From positions 1 through 64,000 of the forward strand of contig NZ_JASSZH010000024.1 of the NCBI RefSeq assembly GCF_030271165.1: a stretch of 64,000 nt of DNA. The letters run 5' to 3'. Under the pieces are notes generated by a model. It had not been told where the DNA came from. It saw nothing but the letters and a program-made list of their open reading frames with translations, and did no database searches. Positions 29,435-39,004 of the stretch are shown here, piece by piece. This DNA is from Psychromicrobium xiongbiense. GTDB lineage: Bacteria > Actinomycetota > Actinomycetes > Actinomycetales > Micrococcaceae. The position numbers and the translations under genes were made by a program. How positions within the stretch are numbered: the first letter of the stretch is position 1; every line of letters begins with the position of its first letter.

Positions 29435-29800
29435 GGGGTGTCTAATCTTGCCGAGGCTGTTGGCCGGGGCTCATCCCCGCGGACGCGGGGCACACTATAC
29501 GCCAAAAATCCCCTAGACTTCAAGGAACGGCTCATCCCCGCGGACGCGGGGAACACCGGGGATCTGCCAGGTCAACGGAGCCTTCGCGGGGCTCATCCCC
29601 GCGGACGCGGGGAACACGGGGTGTCTAATCTTTCCGATACTGTTGGCCGGGGCTCATCCCCGCGGACGCGGGGAACACTATACGCCAAAAATCCCCTAGA
29701 ATTCAAGGAACGGCTCATCCCCGCGGACGCGGGGAACACCGGGGAACTGCCAGGTCAACGGAGCCTTCGCTGGGCTCATCCCCGCGGACGCGGGGAACAC
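29435..29800. repeat. Second three-spacer block duplication
   Basis: The 183-bp units 29435-29617 and 29618-29800 share spacers beginning GGGGTGTCTAATCTT, TATACGCCAAAAATC and CGGGGATCTGCCAGG. The first of these also occurs in the 27.4-27.7 kb duplication. Confidence 0.85.
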
Positions 29801-30410
29801 GGTTCGCATGCTGACGCCGACGGCCTGCCCAAGGGCTCATCCCCGCGGACGCGGGGAACACTTCCCTTTGATGCACCTGGTTGGTGAACCACTGGGCTCA
29901 TCCCCGCGGACGCGGGGAACACACCGCCTGATTGAGGCGGGGGACCTGGCCACTGGGCTCATCCCCGCGGACGCGGGGAACACGGGTTGGTGGCAATCAG
30001 GGCGCCGAGGTCGCAGGGCTCATCCCCGCGGACGCGGGGAACACCAGACGCTGACGATCCATCCGAGACGTGCGACGGGCTCATCCCCGCGGACGCGGGG
30101 AACACGTGAGATAACAAACATTTTCGGTCTCCTACCGGGGCTCATCCCCGCGGACGCGGGGAACACACCACAGCGGCAGGTAAATCAGCGGAAGACGCGG
30201 GCTCATCCCCGCGGACGCGGGGAACACATCGCATGCCGGCCTTCCTGACCCGCGATGGAGGGCTCATCCCCGCGGACGCGGGGAACACATGGTGGCCTTC
30301 CATGCGGTGTCGTCGGCCGTGGGCTCATCCCCGCGGACGCGGGGAACACCCATCTGGAATGCATCAATTGATTTGAAAGTCAGGCTCATCCCCGCGGACG
30401 CGGGGAACAC

Positions 30411-31076
30411 GGTATCCATGCGGTGGTGTAGGTCCAGAGTTGGGGCTCATCCCCGCGGACGCGGGGAACACGCTCGACGCCGGCCAACCCGGCCAAGGTG
30501 CCCAGGGCTCATCCCCGCGGACGCGGGGAACACCGAAAGCGGAGAAAGTTCTCCGTGGCTTGACGGGGCTCATCCCCGCGGACGCGGGCAACACGTCGGT
30601 GATGGATACTACGGCTTCCCAGTACTCGGCTCATCCCCGCGGACGCGGGGCACACCGAATGCGGAGCACGTTCTCCGTGGCATGACGGGGCTCATCCCCG
30701 CGGCCGCGGGGAACACGGTATCCCTGCGGTGGTGTAGGTCCAGAGTTGGGGCTCATCCCCGCGGACGCGGGGAACACCGAAAGCGGAGAAAGTTATCCGT
30801 GGCATGACGGGGCTCATCCCCGCGGACGCGGGGAACACGTCGGTGATGGATACTACGGCTTCCCATTACTCGGCTCATCCCCGCGGACGCGGGGAACACG
30901 GCGGTGATGGAGACTACGGCTACCCATTACTCGGCTCATCCCCGCGGACGCGGGGCACACCGAATGCGGAGCACGTTCTCCGTGGCATGACGGGGCTCAT
31001 CCCCGCGGACGCGGGGCACACGTCGGTGTTGGATACTACGGCTGCCCATTACTCGGCTCAGCCCCGCGGACGCGGG
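30411..31076. repeat. Reiterated family of four spacers
   Basis: Four spacer types recur in mixed order within about eleven units: GGTATCCATGCGGTG, CGAAAGCGGAGAAAG, GTCGGTGATGGATAC and CGAATGCGGAGCACG. Copies differ by one to a few bases. Confidence 0.8.
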
Positions 31077-34000
31077 GAACCCGGGGCCGTCCTCGGTGAC
31101 CTTCACGCGCTCGGGGGCGCATCCCCGCGGACGCGGGGAACACTGTTTGCAACACGCGCAGTTGACGGCAGTGTGGGGCTCATCCCCGCGGACGCGGGGA
31201 ACACGGGGCCGTCCTCGGTGACCTTCACGCGCTCGGGGGCTCATCCCCGCGGACGCGGGGAACACTGTTTGCAACACGCGCAGTTGACGGCAGTGTTGGG
31301 CTCATCCCCGCGGACGCGGGGAACACTCAGATAGTCGTCAGTAGATTTCACTGCTCTCCGGCTCATCCCCGCGGACGCGGGGAACACGGAGCCCTCGACG
31401 CTTAGATTCCGGCGCTGGTGGGCTCATCCCCGCGGACGCGGGGAACACGGGGGCGTGGTCCGTGACCTTCACGCGCTCGGGGGCTCATCCCCGCGGACGC
31501 GCGGAACACTGTTTGCAACACGCGCAGTTGACGGCAGTGTTGGGCTCCTCCCCGCGGACGCGGGGAACACTCAGATAGTCGTCCGTAGATTTCACTGCTC
31601 TCCGGCTCATCCCCGCGGACGCGGGGAACACCCAGCACGGGACCCTTTGAGTGCTGCGAGGGTGGGCTCATCCCCGCGGACGCGGGGAACACTGGGTCGC
31701 TTTCCGCGACCAGCTCGAAGACGACGGCTCATCCCCGCGGACGCGGGGAACACGTACCGGTGCCGTTGAGGAGCTGCTGCTCTTCCGGCTCATCCCCGCG
31801 GACGCGGGGAACACAGGAGCATGACCATGGCAACCACGCAGGCATTGGGCTCATCCCCGCGGACGCGGGGAACACCGTAGACCCAGGAGAAGACGATGAC
31901 CACTTACCGGCTCATCCCCGCGGACGCGGGGAACACGTTTTCACTGACCCGGCCAGGCTGATTTCGCCGGGCTCATCCCCGCGGACGCGGGGAACACTCA
32001 TCTCGCAGCCGCTCGTAGGACCGCCCATCCGGCTCATCCCCGCGGACGCGGGGAACACGGGTTCTGCCAAAACCCGCCCATGACCTGCACGGGCTCATCC
32101 CCGCGGACGCGGGGAACACGGCGTCGACGATGACGGATGGCACGTCGAGGAGGGCTCATCCCCGCGGACGCGGGGAACACCTCGCCGCAAACAAAGCGGC
32201 ACTTGAGGAGCAGGGCTCATCCCCGCGGACGCGGGGAACACGTCTTCGGATCGGCGGTCGACTTCTTGCTGGAGGGCTCATCCCCGCGGACGCGGGGAAC
32301 ACCGGGTTTGAGTTCTTCGGTAATGGCTGCCATGGGGCTCATCCCCGCGGACGCGGGGAACACGCATGACGACGCTTCTCATCTGCACCAGCGGTGGGCT
32401 CATCCCCGCGGACGCGGGGAACACGCATTGATGCAGACGGCATGGTGCACGATGACGGGCTCATCCCCGCGGACGCGGGGAACACGCTGACGCGGCGTTC
32501 GATAGGGCATGGGGTGAGGGCTCATCCCCGCGGACGCGGGGAACACCTGACTGGTTGGCGCTCGACGGCCGTCCGCCAGGGCTCATCCCCGCGGACGCGG
32601 GGAACACGGGTTGGTGCCGGTCCCGTCGGCCACAAAATAGGGCTCATCCCCGCGGACGCGGGGAACACAGTCGAGCATGGCACTGGTCGAGTTCGACTGA
32701 GGGCTCATCCCCGCGGACGCGGGGAACACATAGGCCTTCTTGAGCACTTCGTTCCAGTCCTGGGCTCATCCCCGCGGACGCGGGGAACACGACCTCTCCA
32801 CTCCGATGTCGTCCAGGCTATCGGGCTCATCCCCGCGGACGCGGGGAACACGTCCCGGGCCGAATGGTAGTCGGAGGATTCTTTGGGCTCATCCCCGCGG
32901 ACGCGGGGAACACGTTGGTCGAACCAGGTATGGATTTCTTCGGTGGGGCTCATCCCCGCGGACGCGGGGAACACTAAAACGTTGACGGCGGAGCAGGCGC
33001 AGACCCGGGCTCATCCCCGCGGACGCGGGGAACACCCGAAGACTTTGCGGAAGACGGTGGCGACGTTGGGCTCATCCCCGCGGACGCGGGGAACACGGGG
33101 AGTGGTGCCCAGAAAATGACGTCCGTGAGGGCTCATCCCCGCGGACGCGGGGAACACGGGCAGGAGTTGGTCCGGCAGGCCCAGTTTCAGGGCTCATCCC
33201 CGCGGACGCGGGGAACACCCGCTGCAGCAGACTTCCGGCAAGAACTATTCGGGCTCATCCCCGCGGACGCGGGGAACACGGTGGCGACCGGAAGCTGCTC
33301 GGTGGCCAGGTGGGCTCATCCCCGCGGACGCGGGGAACACGCCGATGCGCAGACGGTGACGGCCCGGATGCTGGGCTCATCCCCGCGGACGCGGGGAACA
33401 CCCCTTCAAAGCACCGAGGGCGTTGCCATACGCGGGCTCATCCCCGCGGACGCGGGGAACACTGCCTCCATTTTTGCGAGGCTTGCTGTTGTCGGGGCTC
33501 ATCCCCGCGGACGCGGGGAACACCCCGGTGTCATCGTGAAAGTCGGTGCAGACCGGGGCTCATCCCCGCGGACGCGGGGAACACCGTTCCCGTACACCCG
33601 CTCCTAAGCGGGCCTAGGGCTCATCCCCGCGGACGCGGGGAACACCCATCCTCCTCGGTGACGCTTACGCCGAGATGGGGCTCATCCCCGCGGACGCGGG
33701 GAACACGCCGGGGCAAAAGAGGCCGCAATCCGGCACCGGGGCTCATCCCCGCGGACGCGGGGAACACCGACTCTTCTTGTTGTCCGGGTCAGGCTTTCGG
33801 GGCTCATCCCCGCGGACGCGGGGAACACGGTCGGTGCCAGGATTTGCACCCAGTCACCCTGGGCTCATCCCCGCGGACGCGGGGAACACACACTCACCAT
33901 CCACGGCCACTCCAGGATCAACGGCTCATCCCCGCGGACGCGGGGAACACCTGGGCCACGGACCCGGTCCGGCAAATGCGCCGGGCTCATCCCCGCGGAC

Positions 34001-35598
34001 GCGGGGAACACGCGGACCTGGAGGTATCAGATCCGGAGACGTTGGGCTCATCCCCGCGGACGCGGGGAACACCACGGGGGTGGTGGTCATTAGTGCTCCT
34101 TCAGTGGGCTCATCCCCGCGGACGCGGGGAACACGGTCTCCCCTGCCTCCAGGTCGCTGACGGGAACGGCTCATCCCCGCGGACGCGGGGAACACAGACG
34201 TGGAAAGCCTTGCAGGACGGCCCGCTGCGGCTCATCCCCGCGGACGCGGGGAACACTCAGCTTGTTTGATGCGAGCCCGGTAGGCTTCGGGCTCATCCCC
34301 GCGGCCGCGGGGAACACCCCGCATAAATGGCGAGCGGGGACTGCGAACCGGGCTCATCCCCGCGGACGCGGGGAACCCGCGGTCCTGGAGGTATCAGATC
34401 CGGAGACGTGGGGCTCATCCCCGCGGACGCGGGGAACACACAGCTTGTTTGCTGCGTTCCCGGTAGGCTTCGGGCTCATCCCCGCGGACGCGGGGAACAC
34501 TCAACAATCAACGTTTCCGCAGGTCAAGACACGGGCTCATCCCCGCGGACGCGGGGAACACCCCGCATAAATGGCGAGCGGGGACTGCGAACCGGGCTCA
34601 TCCCCGCGGACGCGGGGAACACCCCATTACTAGCGAATTATGCCGGCGTCATCGGGGCTCATCCCCGCGGACGCGGGGAACACGGTCTGGGTGATGAGCC
34701 TCCGGGCTGCCCACCGGGCTCATCCCCGCGGACGCGGGGAACACGGATCGTCTCCCCGCGCTCCCAGTTGCCGACGGGGCTCATCCCCGCGGACGCGGGG
34801 AACACTCAGCTTGTTTGAGGCGTGCCCGGTAGGCTTCGGGCTCATCCCCGCGGACGCGGGGACCACGCTGGCGTCGCCGGGTCCCCGTGCTGCCTTCTGG
34901 GCTCATCCCCGCGGACGCGGGGAACACGCAGCTTGTTTGATGCGTGCCCGGTAGGCTTCGGGCTCATCCCCGCGGACGCGGGGAACACGCTGGCTTCGCC
35001 GGGTCCCAGGGCTTCCAGCAGGGCTCATCCCCGCGGACGCGGGGAACACACTGGCCAACTGGTCTTCCACCTGGTGGAGGCGGGCTCATCCCCGCGGACG
35101 CGGGGAACACGGCCGGGTAGGCCAGTTCTCGGTTCCGACGGAGGGCTCATCCCCGCGGACGCGGGGAACACGCGCGGAGACGGGTGATGGCGGCGGGATC
35201 GTTCGGCTCATCCCCGCGGACGCGGGGAACACGCCACAAGGCTAACGGGCTGTCGACACTCGACGGGCTCATCCCCGCGGACGCGGGGAACACAGTCGTG
35301 CTATTTCGGTGGTGTGTTGGGCGTAGGGCTCATCCCCGCGGACGCGGGGAACACGAGGCCTGCAGTGTGTCCATGAACGGGCCGGCGGGCTCATCCCCGC
35401 GGACGCGGGGAACACTTCCGCCATTGTTACACCCATCAGGGCCGGTTAGGCTCATCCCCGCGGACGCGGGGAACACCTACTGCGGCTGTTGCCTTTCATG
35501 TGAAGGATGGGCTCATCCCCGCGGACGCGGGGAACACAAGGTAGAGAGCCTGCCCGACCTCGTGTCGGAGGGCTCATCCCCGCGGACGCGGGGAACAC

Positions 35599-35769
35599 AC
35601 TTGCTGACCAGTAACTTTACCTGCCACCACCACCATTTTTGATGAGATCGTCCGCTCAACACCACCTTTTTTGCCCGCCCTCCGGAAAACCGCCCTTGAC
35701 ACATCACCCCTCCTGGAGTTGAGTCAGGCCCAGCTGATGAAGCCACAGGCAACCAACCGAGGAGCCCCG
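35599..35769 (-). promoter_or_regulatory. Putative CRISPR leader
   Basis: This 171-bp stretch lies between the intact right-most repeat and the next gene, at the end predicted by repeat polarity. It contains A/T runs unusual for this genome (CCATTTTTG, ACCTTTTTTG). On the minus strand TAAAGT (35614-35619) fits a -10 box about 16 bases before the first repeat. A plus-strand TTGACA (35696-35701) followed after 17 bases by TTGAGT may be the promoter of the next gene. Confidence 0.6.
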
Positions 35770-36150
35770 ATGAGCAAAGTTCTCTGGATGCATGACCCCG
35801 AAGACCATGACTACCCGGCGGCCGCCAGCTACCTGGCGCTCCTCGCGGACGACGCCACCATCAAGGCACTCGTCGACCGTCTGAAAACCGCGCCGGTCAG
35901 CCTCTTCAAGGCCAAGGACATCCTCCGCTCCTCCGGCCTGGTCGCCCTGCCTAAGGACAATCCGCACGTCGCCTCGGACCTGCATAAGATCGCTGCCAAC
36001 AAGCCCCTCTCCCCCGTGATTCTGGTCCGTGGCGACCTCACCTCCGGCAGGCCCGCCCAGATCGCAGACGGCTACCACCGTGTCTGCGCCAGCTACATCA
36101 CGGACGAAAACACAGACATCCCGGTCAAAATCGTCAGCCTGACCGACTGA
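35770..36150 (+). CDS. Small hypothetical protein with a DGYHR motif
   Basis: A 126-residue cytoplasmic protein. I take the ATG at 35770, preceded by GAGGAG, instead of the longer frame from 35671, which would include leader sequence. The C-terminal half reads SPVILVRGDL then AQIADGYHRVCASY and PVKIV. This resembles the ParB/sulfiredoxin-like fold, in which a DGxHR signature follows a beta strand; that comparison is weak and no function is assigned. It is the first gene beyond the CRISPR leader and is transcribed away from it. Confidence 0.65.
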   Translation: MSKVLWMHDPEDHDYPAAASYLALLADDATIKALVDRLKTAPVSLFKAKDILRSSGLVALPKDNPHVASDLHKIAANKPLSPVILVRGDLTSGRPAQIADGYHRVCASYITDENTDIPVKIVSLTD

Positions 36151-36183
36151 CTCACCGACTGACCACCACCCGAATCACCAGCC

Positions 36184-37359
36184 ATGGGCTTCCCCGCACT
36201 CTCCCTCGTCGTCCTGGTCGCACTCCTCGGCCCGCTCCTCGCCCTGCCCCCACGCTGGCATCTGCCCGTGGTCCTGGGCGAACTCGCGGCCGGCATCGTG
36301 ATCGGTACCACCGGCTTCTCGCTGGTCGACTCCACTGACACCACCTTCACCTTCCTGGCAGACATCGGCTTCGCCCTGATCATGTTCGTCGCCGGATCCC
36401 ACGTCCCGGTGGGCGATCAGCGGATCCGCTCCGCACTGGGCCAGGGCGCCCTCCGCGTGGCCCTCACCGCCGCCATCTCCGCAGCCCTCGGCCTGGCCAT
36501 CGCCGCCATCGCCGGCCTGAGCCACGCACCCCTCTATGCGGTCCTGATCGCCTCCTCCTCCGCCGCCCTGGTGCTGCCCATCATCGAATCGCTCCACCTC
36601 GGCGGGCCCAAGGTCTTGACCACGATGGCGCAGGTCGCCATTGCGGACACGGCCGCCATCGTCGCGCTGCCACTGGCAATTGACCCTGCCAACGCGGGCC
36701 GGGCGGCGCTGGGCGCACTCCTCGTCGCGGTCTGCGCCGCAGCGCTCTTCGTGGCGCTGCGACGTTTCGACCGGATGGGCGTCCGCGCCCGGGTCCACCG
36801 GCTCTCCGAGCAGCGAAAATTCGCTCTGGAATTGCGCGTGCAACTCGTGATCCTGTTCGCCCTCGCGGCCCTGGCCACACTCAGCCACGTCTCGATCATG
36901 CTGGCCGGCTTCAGCTTTGGCCTCGCCGTGGCCGCCGTCGGTGAACCACGGCGCCTGGCCCGACAGCTGTTCGCCCTCACCGAAGGCTTCCTCGGTCCAC
37001 TCTTCTTCGTCTGGCTGGGCGCCTCGCTGAATCTGCGCGAACTGGGCGTCCACCCCACCATGATCCTGCTGGGCCTGGCACTCGGCGCTGCCGCCATCGT
37101 GGCCCATCTGGTCTCCCGCTTCCTCGGTCAGCCGCTCCCCCTCGGTATGCTGGCCGCCGCGCAGTTGGGCGTTCCGGTGGCAGCTGCCACCATCGGCACC
37201 CAGGAGAAGCTCCTGGCCCCCGGTGAGGCGAGCGCCCTGATTCTGGGTGCTCTCCTCACGATCGGCGCCTCGGTTCTGGCCGGAGCCCGCGCCGCGAAGA
37301 GCTTCCAGAGCGCGCCGAGCGAGCCAGGAAACCAGCTACCAGGTCCAGCGCCGTCCTGA
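36184..37359 (+). CDS. Cation:proton antiporter (CPA2 type)
   Basis: A 391-residue membrane protein with about 12 hydrophobic segments of the Na+/H+ exchanger fold. The N-terminal LPVVLGELAAGIVIG and the GFALIMFVAGSHV segment are typical of KefB/CPA2 proteins. The C-terminal regulatory TrkA-N domain found in Kef proteins is absent, so it is a short antiporter. It probably exchanges Na+ or K+ for protons. It lies 33 bases after the small unknown gene and may share its transcript. Confidence 0.85.
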   Translation: MGFPALSLVVLVALLGPLLALPPRWHLPVVLGELAAGIVIGTTGFSLVDSTDTTFTFLADIGFALIMFVAGSHVPVGDQRIRSALGQGALRVALTAAISAALGLAIAAIAGLSHAPLYAVLIASSSAALVLPIIESLHLGGPKVLTTMAQVAIADTAAIVALPLAIDPANAGRAALGALLVAVCAAALFVALRRFDRMGVRARVHRLSEQRKFALELRVQLVILFALAALATLSHVSIMLAGFSFGLAVAAVGEPRRLARQLFALTEGFLGPLFFVWLGASLNLRELGVHPTMILLGLALGAAAIVAHLVSRFLGQPLPLGMLAAAQLGVPVAAATIGTQEKLLAPGEASALILGALLTIGASVLAGARAAKSFQSAPSEPGNQLPGPAPS

Positions 37360-37401
37360 AGACCGGCACTGAAGACACGCCCGCAACACAGCGAACCATC
37401 C

Positions 37402-37431
37402 TTGTCTGCGCCAGCTAAAACGCATTAGCGT
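37402..37431 (+). promoter_or_regulatory. Sulfatase promoter with LacI-type operator
   Basis: TTGTCT (37402-37407) and TAGCGT (37426-37431) are spaced by 18 bases. The palindrome GCTAAAACGCATTAGC (37414-37429, CG at its centre) sits between and over the -10 box. The same half-site, CTAAAACG, occurs inverted in front of the alpha-mannosidase gene. Confidence 0.6.
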
Positions 37432-37474
37432 ACAAGACAGTAGCCGTGCAACGATGCGCTGAAAGGATGACTCC

Positions 37475-38914
37475 ATGTCTCACCGCCCGAATATCGTCTT
37501 CTTCCTGACCGACGATCATGCGGCCAACGCCACCAGTTGCTACGGCTCCGTGGTCAATCAGACTCCGCAGATCGACGGCATCGCCCAGGCCGGAGTGCGC
37601 TTCGACAACGGCCTGGTGGAAAACGCCCTCTGCACGCCCAGCCGTGCGGCCTTCCTGACCGGCACCTACAGCCACACCAGCGGGGTCAAAACCCTCTCCA
37701 CCTACCTGCCCCGCGAGCGCACAACCTTCATCACGGAGCTGAAGAAGGCCGGTTACCGCACCGCCCTCTTCGGCAAATGGCATCTGGGCCACGGCCCCGC
37801 CTTTGACCCGGCGGGCTTTGACCATTGGGAGGTGCTGCCGGATCAGGGCGAATATTTTGATCCGGAGTTCATCACGGCGCAGGGCCGGGTCCGCTACGAG
37901 GGCTATGTCACGGATCTGATCACCGATCACGCGCTGGCCTGGATGGCGGAGCAGGATGCAGAAACCGAGCACCACCCCTGGTGCGTGCTGATCTGGCACA
38001 AGGCCCCGCACCGCCCCTGGCAGCCGCACCCCCGCCATGCCGACCTCTTCACCGAGGAGATCCCGTTCCCGCCCACCTTCCTGGACGACTACGAAGGACG
38101 AGGCACGCCCGCGCATCACGCGACCATGCGGATTGCCGACTACCTGACCGACATCGACCTCAAGGAAGACCCACCCGCGGAACTGGACTATGCCGCCCGC
38201 GCCCGCTGGAAGTACCAGCGCTATATGCAGGACTACCTGCGCTGCGTGGCCTGCGTCGACGAGAATGTGGGCCGGGTGGTGGATGCACTCAAGGACTCCG
38301 GGCGCTGGGCGGACACCCTGACCATCTACGCCTCGGACCAGGGCTTCTACCTGGGTGAGCACGGCTGGTTCGACAAACGTTTCATGTACGAAGAGTCGCT
38401 GAAGATGCCGCTGCTGCTCAGCTACCCGCGGCGGATCGCTCCCGGCCAGGCACTGCCCGCGCTGGTCTCCAATGTGGACATTGCTCAGACCATCCTGGAG
38501 TTCGCGGGGGCCGAGGCGCCGGATCAGATGCAGGGTGCCAGTCTGGTGCCGCTGATGGCAGGCGCAGCGGACGATGCCGCAGTGCCCACCGAGTCGGTGC
38601 GCGACGCCCACTACTACCGCTTCTACGAGCACGACGACCATATGCACCACGTCTGGGCGCATTACGGAATCCGCACGGACCGTTACAAGCTCATCTATTA
38701 CTACGCCGATGGCCTGGGCCTGCCCAACGCCTCCCAGGTGACATACCCGCCCGAATGGGAACTCTTCGATCTGGAGAAGGACCCCTACGAGCTCACCAGC
38801 GTGCACCTTGACCCGGCCTACGCGCAGATCCGCCAGACCCTCACCCAGAAGCTCTGGGACCTCCAGCAGGAGCTCGGCGATGCGCCCTACCCGCGGCAGG
38901 AGATGCCAGCGTGA
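37475..38914 (+). CDS. Sulfatase (arylsulfatase family)
   Basis: A 479-residue S1-type sulfatase that removes sulfate esters, probably from a glycan. The formylglycine motif is ALCTPSRAAFLTG with Cys53, so an FGE-type maturase is expected elsewhere. Metal ligands include Asp13-Asp14 (FFLTDDHA), and GKWHLGH is the usual second motif; DQGFYLGEHGWFDK is also typical. No signal peptide is seen, so it may act inside the cell on imported sugars. A LacI-type operator covers its promoter, and the LacI gene and a GH38 mannosidase lie just downstream. Confidence 0.9.
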   Translation: MSHRPNIVFFLTDDHAANATSCYGSVVNQTPQIDGIAQAGVRFDNGLVENALCTPSRAAFLTGTYSHTSGVKTLSTYLPRERTTFITELKKAGYRTALFGKWHLGHGPAFDPAGFDHWEVLPDQGEYFDPEFITAQGRVRYEGYVTDLITDHALAWMAEQDAETEHHPWCVLIWHKAPHRPWQPHPRHADLFTEEIPFPPTFLDDYEGRGTPAHHATMRIADYLTDIDLKEDPPAELDYAARARWKYQRYMQDYLRCVACVDENVGRVVDALKDSGRWADTLTIYASDQGFYLGEHGWFDKRFMYEESLKMPLLLSYPRRIAPGQALPALVSNVDIAQTILEFAGAEAPDQMQGASLVPLMAGAADDAAVPTESVRDAHYYRFYEHDDHMHHVWAHYGIRTDRYKLIYYYADGLGLPNASQVTYPPEWELFDLEKDPYELTSVHLDPAYAQIRQTLTQKLWDLQQELGDAPYPRQEMPA

Positions 38915-38934
38915 GTCCCGCTCAGGACGTTTGA

Positions 38935-38985
38935 GTGTGCAGGGTTGCAGGGTGCGGCCGCCGGTCACCCTGCAACCCTGCACAC
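38935..38985. terminator. 20-bp perfect hairpin between convergent genes
   Basis: Arms 38935-38954 (GTGTGCAGGGTTGCAGGGTG) and 38966-38985 pair perfectly around an 11-base loop. It lies between the sulfatase stop and the convergent LacI gene, so it can end both transcripts. Confidence 0.7.
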
Positions 38986-39004
38986 ACAGACACGATGCAC
39001 GAGG

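Larger units (their letters stand above)
25076..35598 (-). CRISPR. Type I-E CRISPR array, 173 repeats and 172 spacers
   Basis: The repeat is 28 bp with a CCCCGC-GGAC-GCGGGG hairpin. On the plus strand it begins GGCTCATCCCC and ends GGGGAACAC. The period is 61 bp (33-bp spacers). Checking the phase from 25076 to 35571 shows a total drift of only 3 bases, giving 173 repeats and three 34-bp spacers. The usual I-E orientation (GTGTTCCCC at the leader side, ATGAGCC as the 5' handle) is on the minus strand, so transcription runs leftwards from a leader at the right end. Repeat variants are frequent on the left and in duplicated blocks, and absent near 35 kb. The long plus-strand frames that read SSPRTRGT are only the repeat translated. 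Confidence 0.97.

Noticed and set aside
32610-32627. Functional self-targeting of the gene at 1-444 by a spacer
   Set aside because: Only 18 PAM-distal bases match and the seed next to the 5' handle does not, so interference is not expected.
25022-35650. Many open frames of 80-320 codons across the array with SSPRTRGT or IPADAGNT repeats
   Set aside because: They are the CRISPR repeat translated in different frames. They change frame with the 61-bp period and have no ribosome sites.
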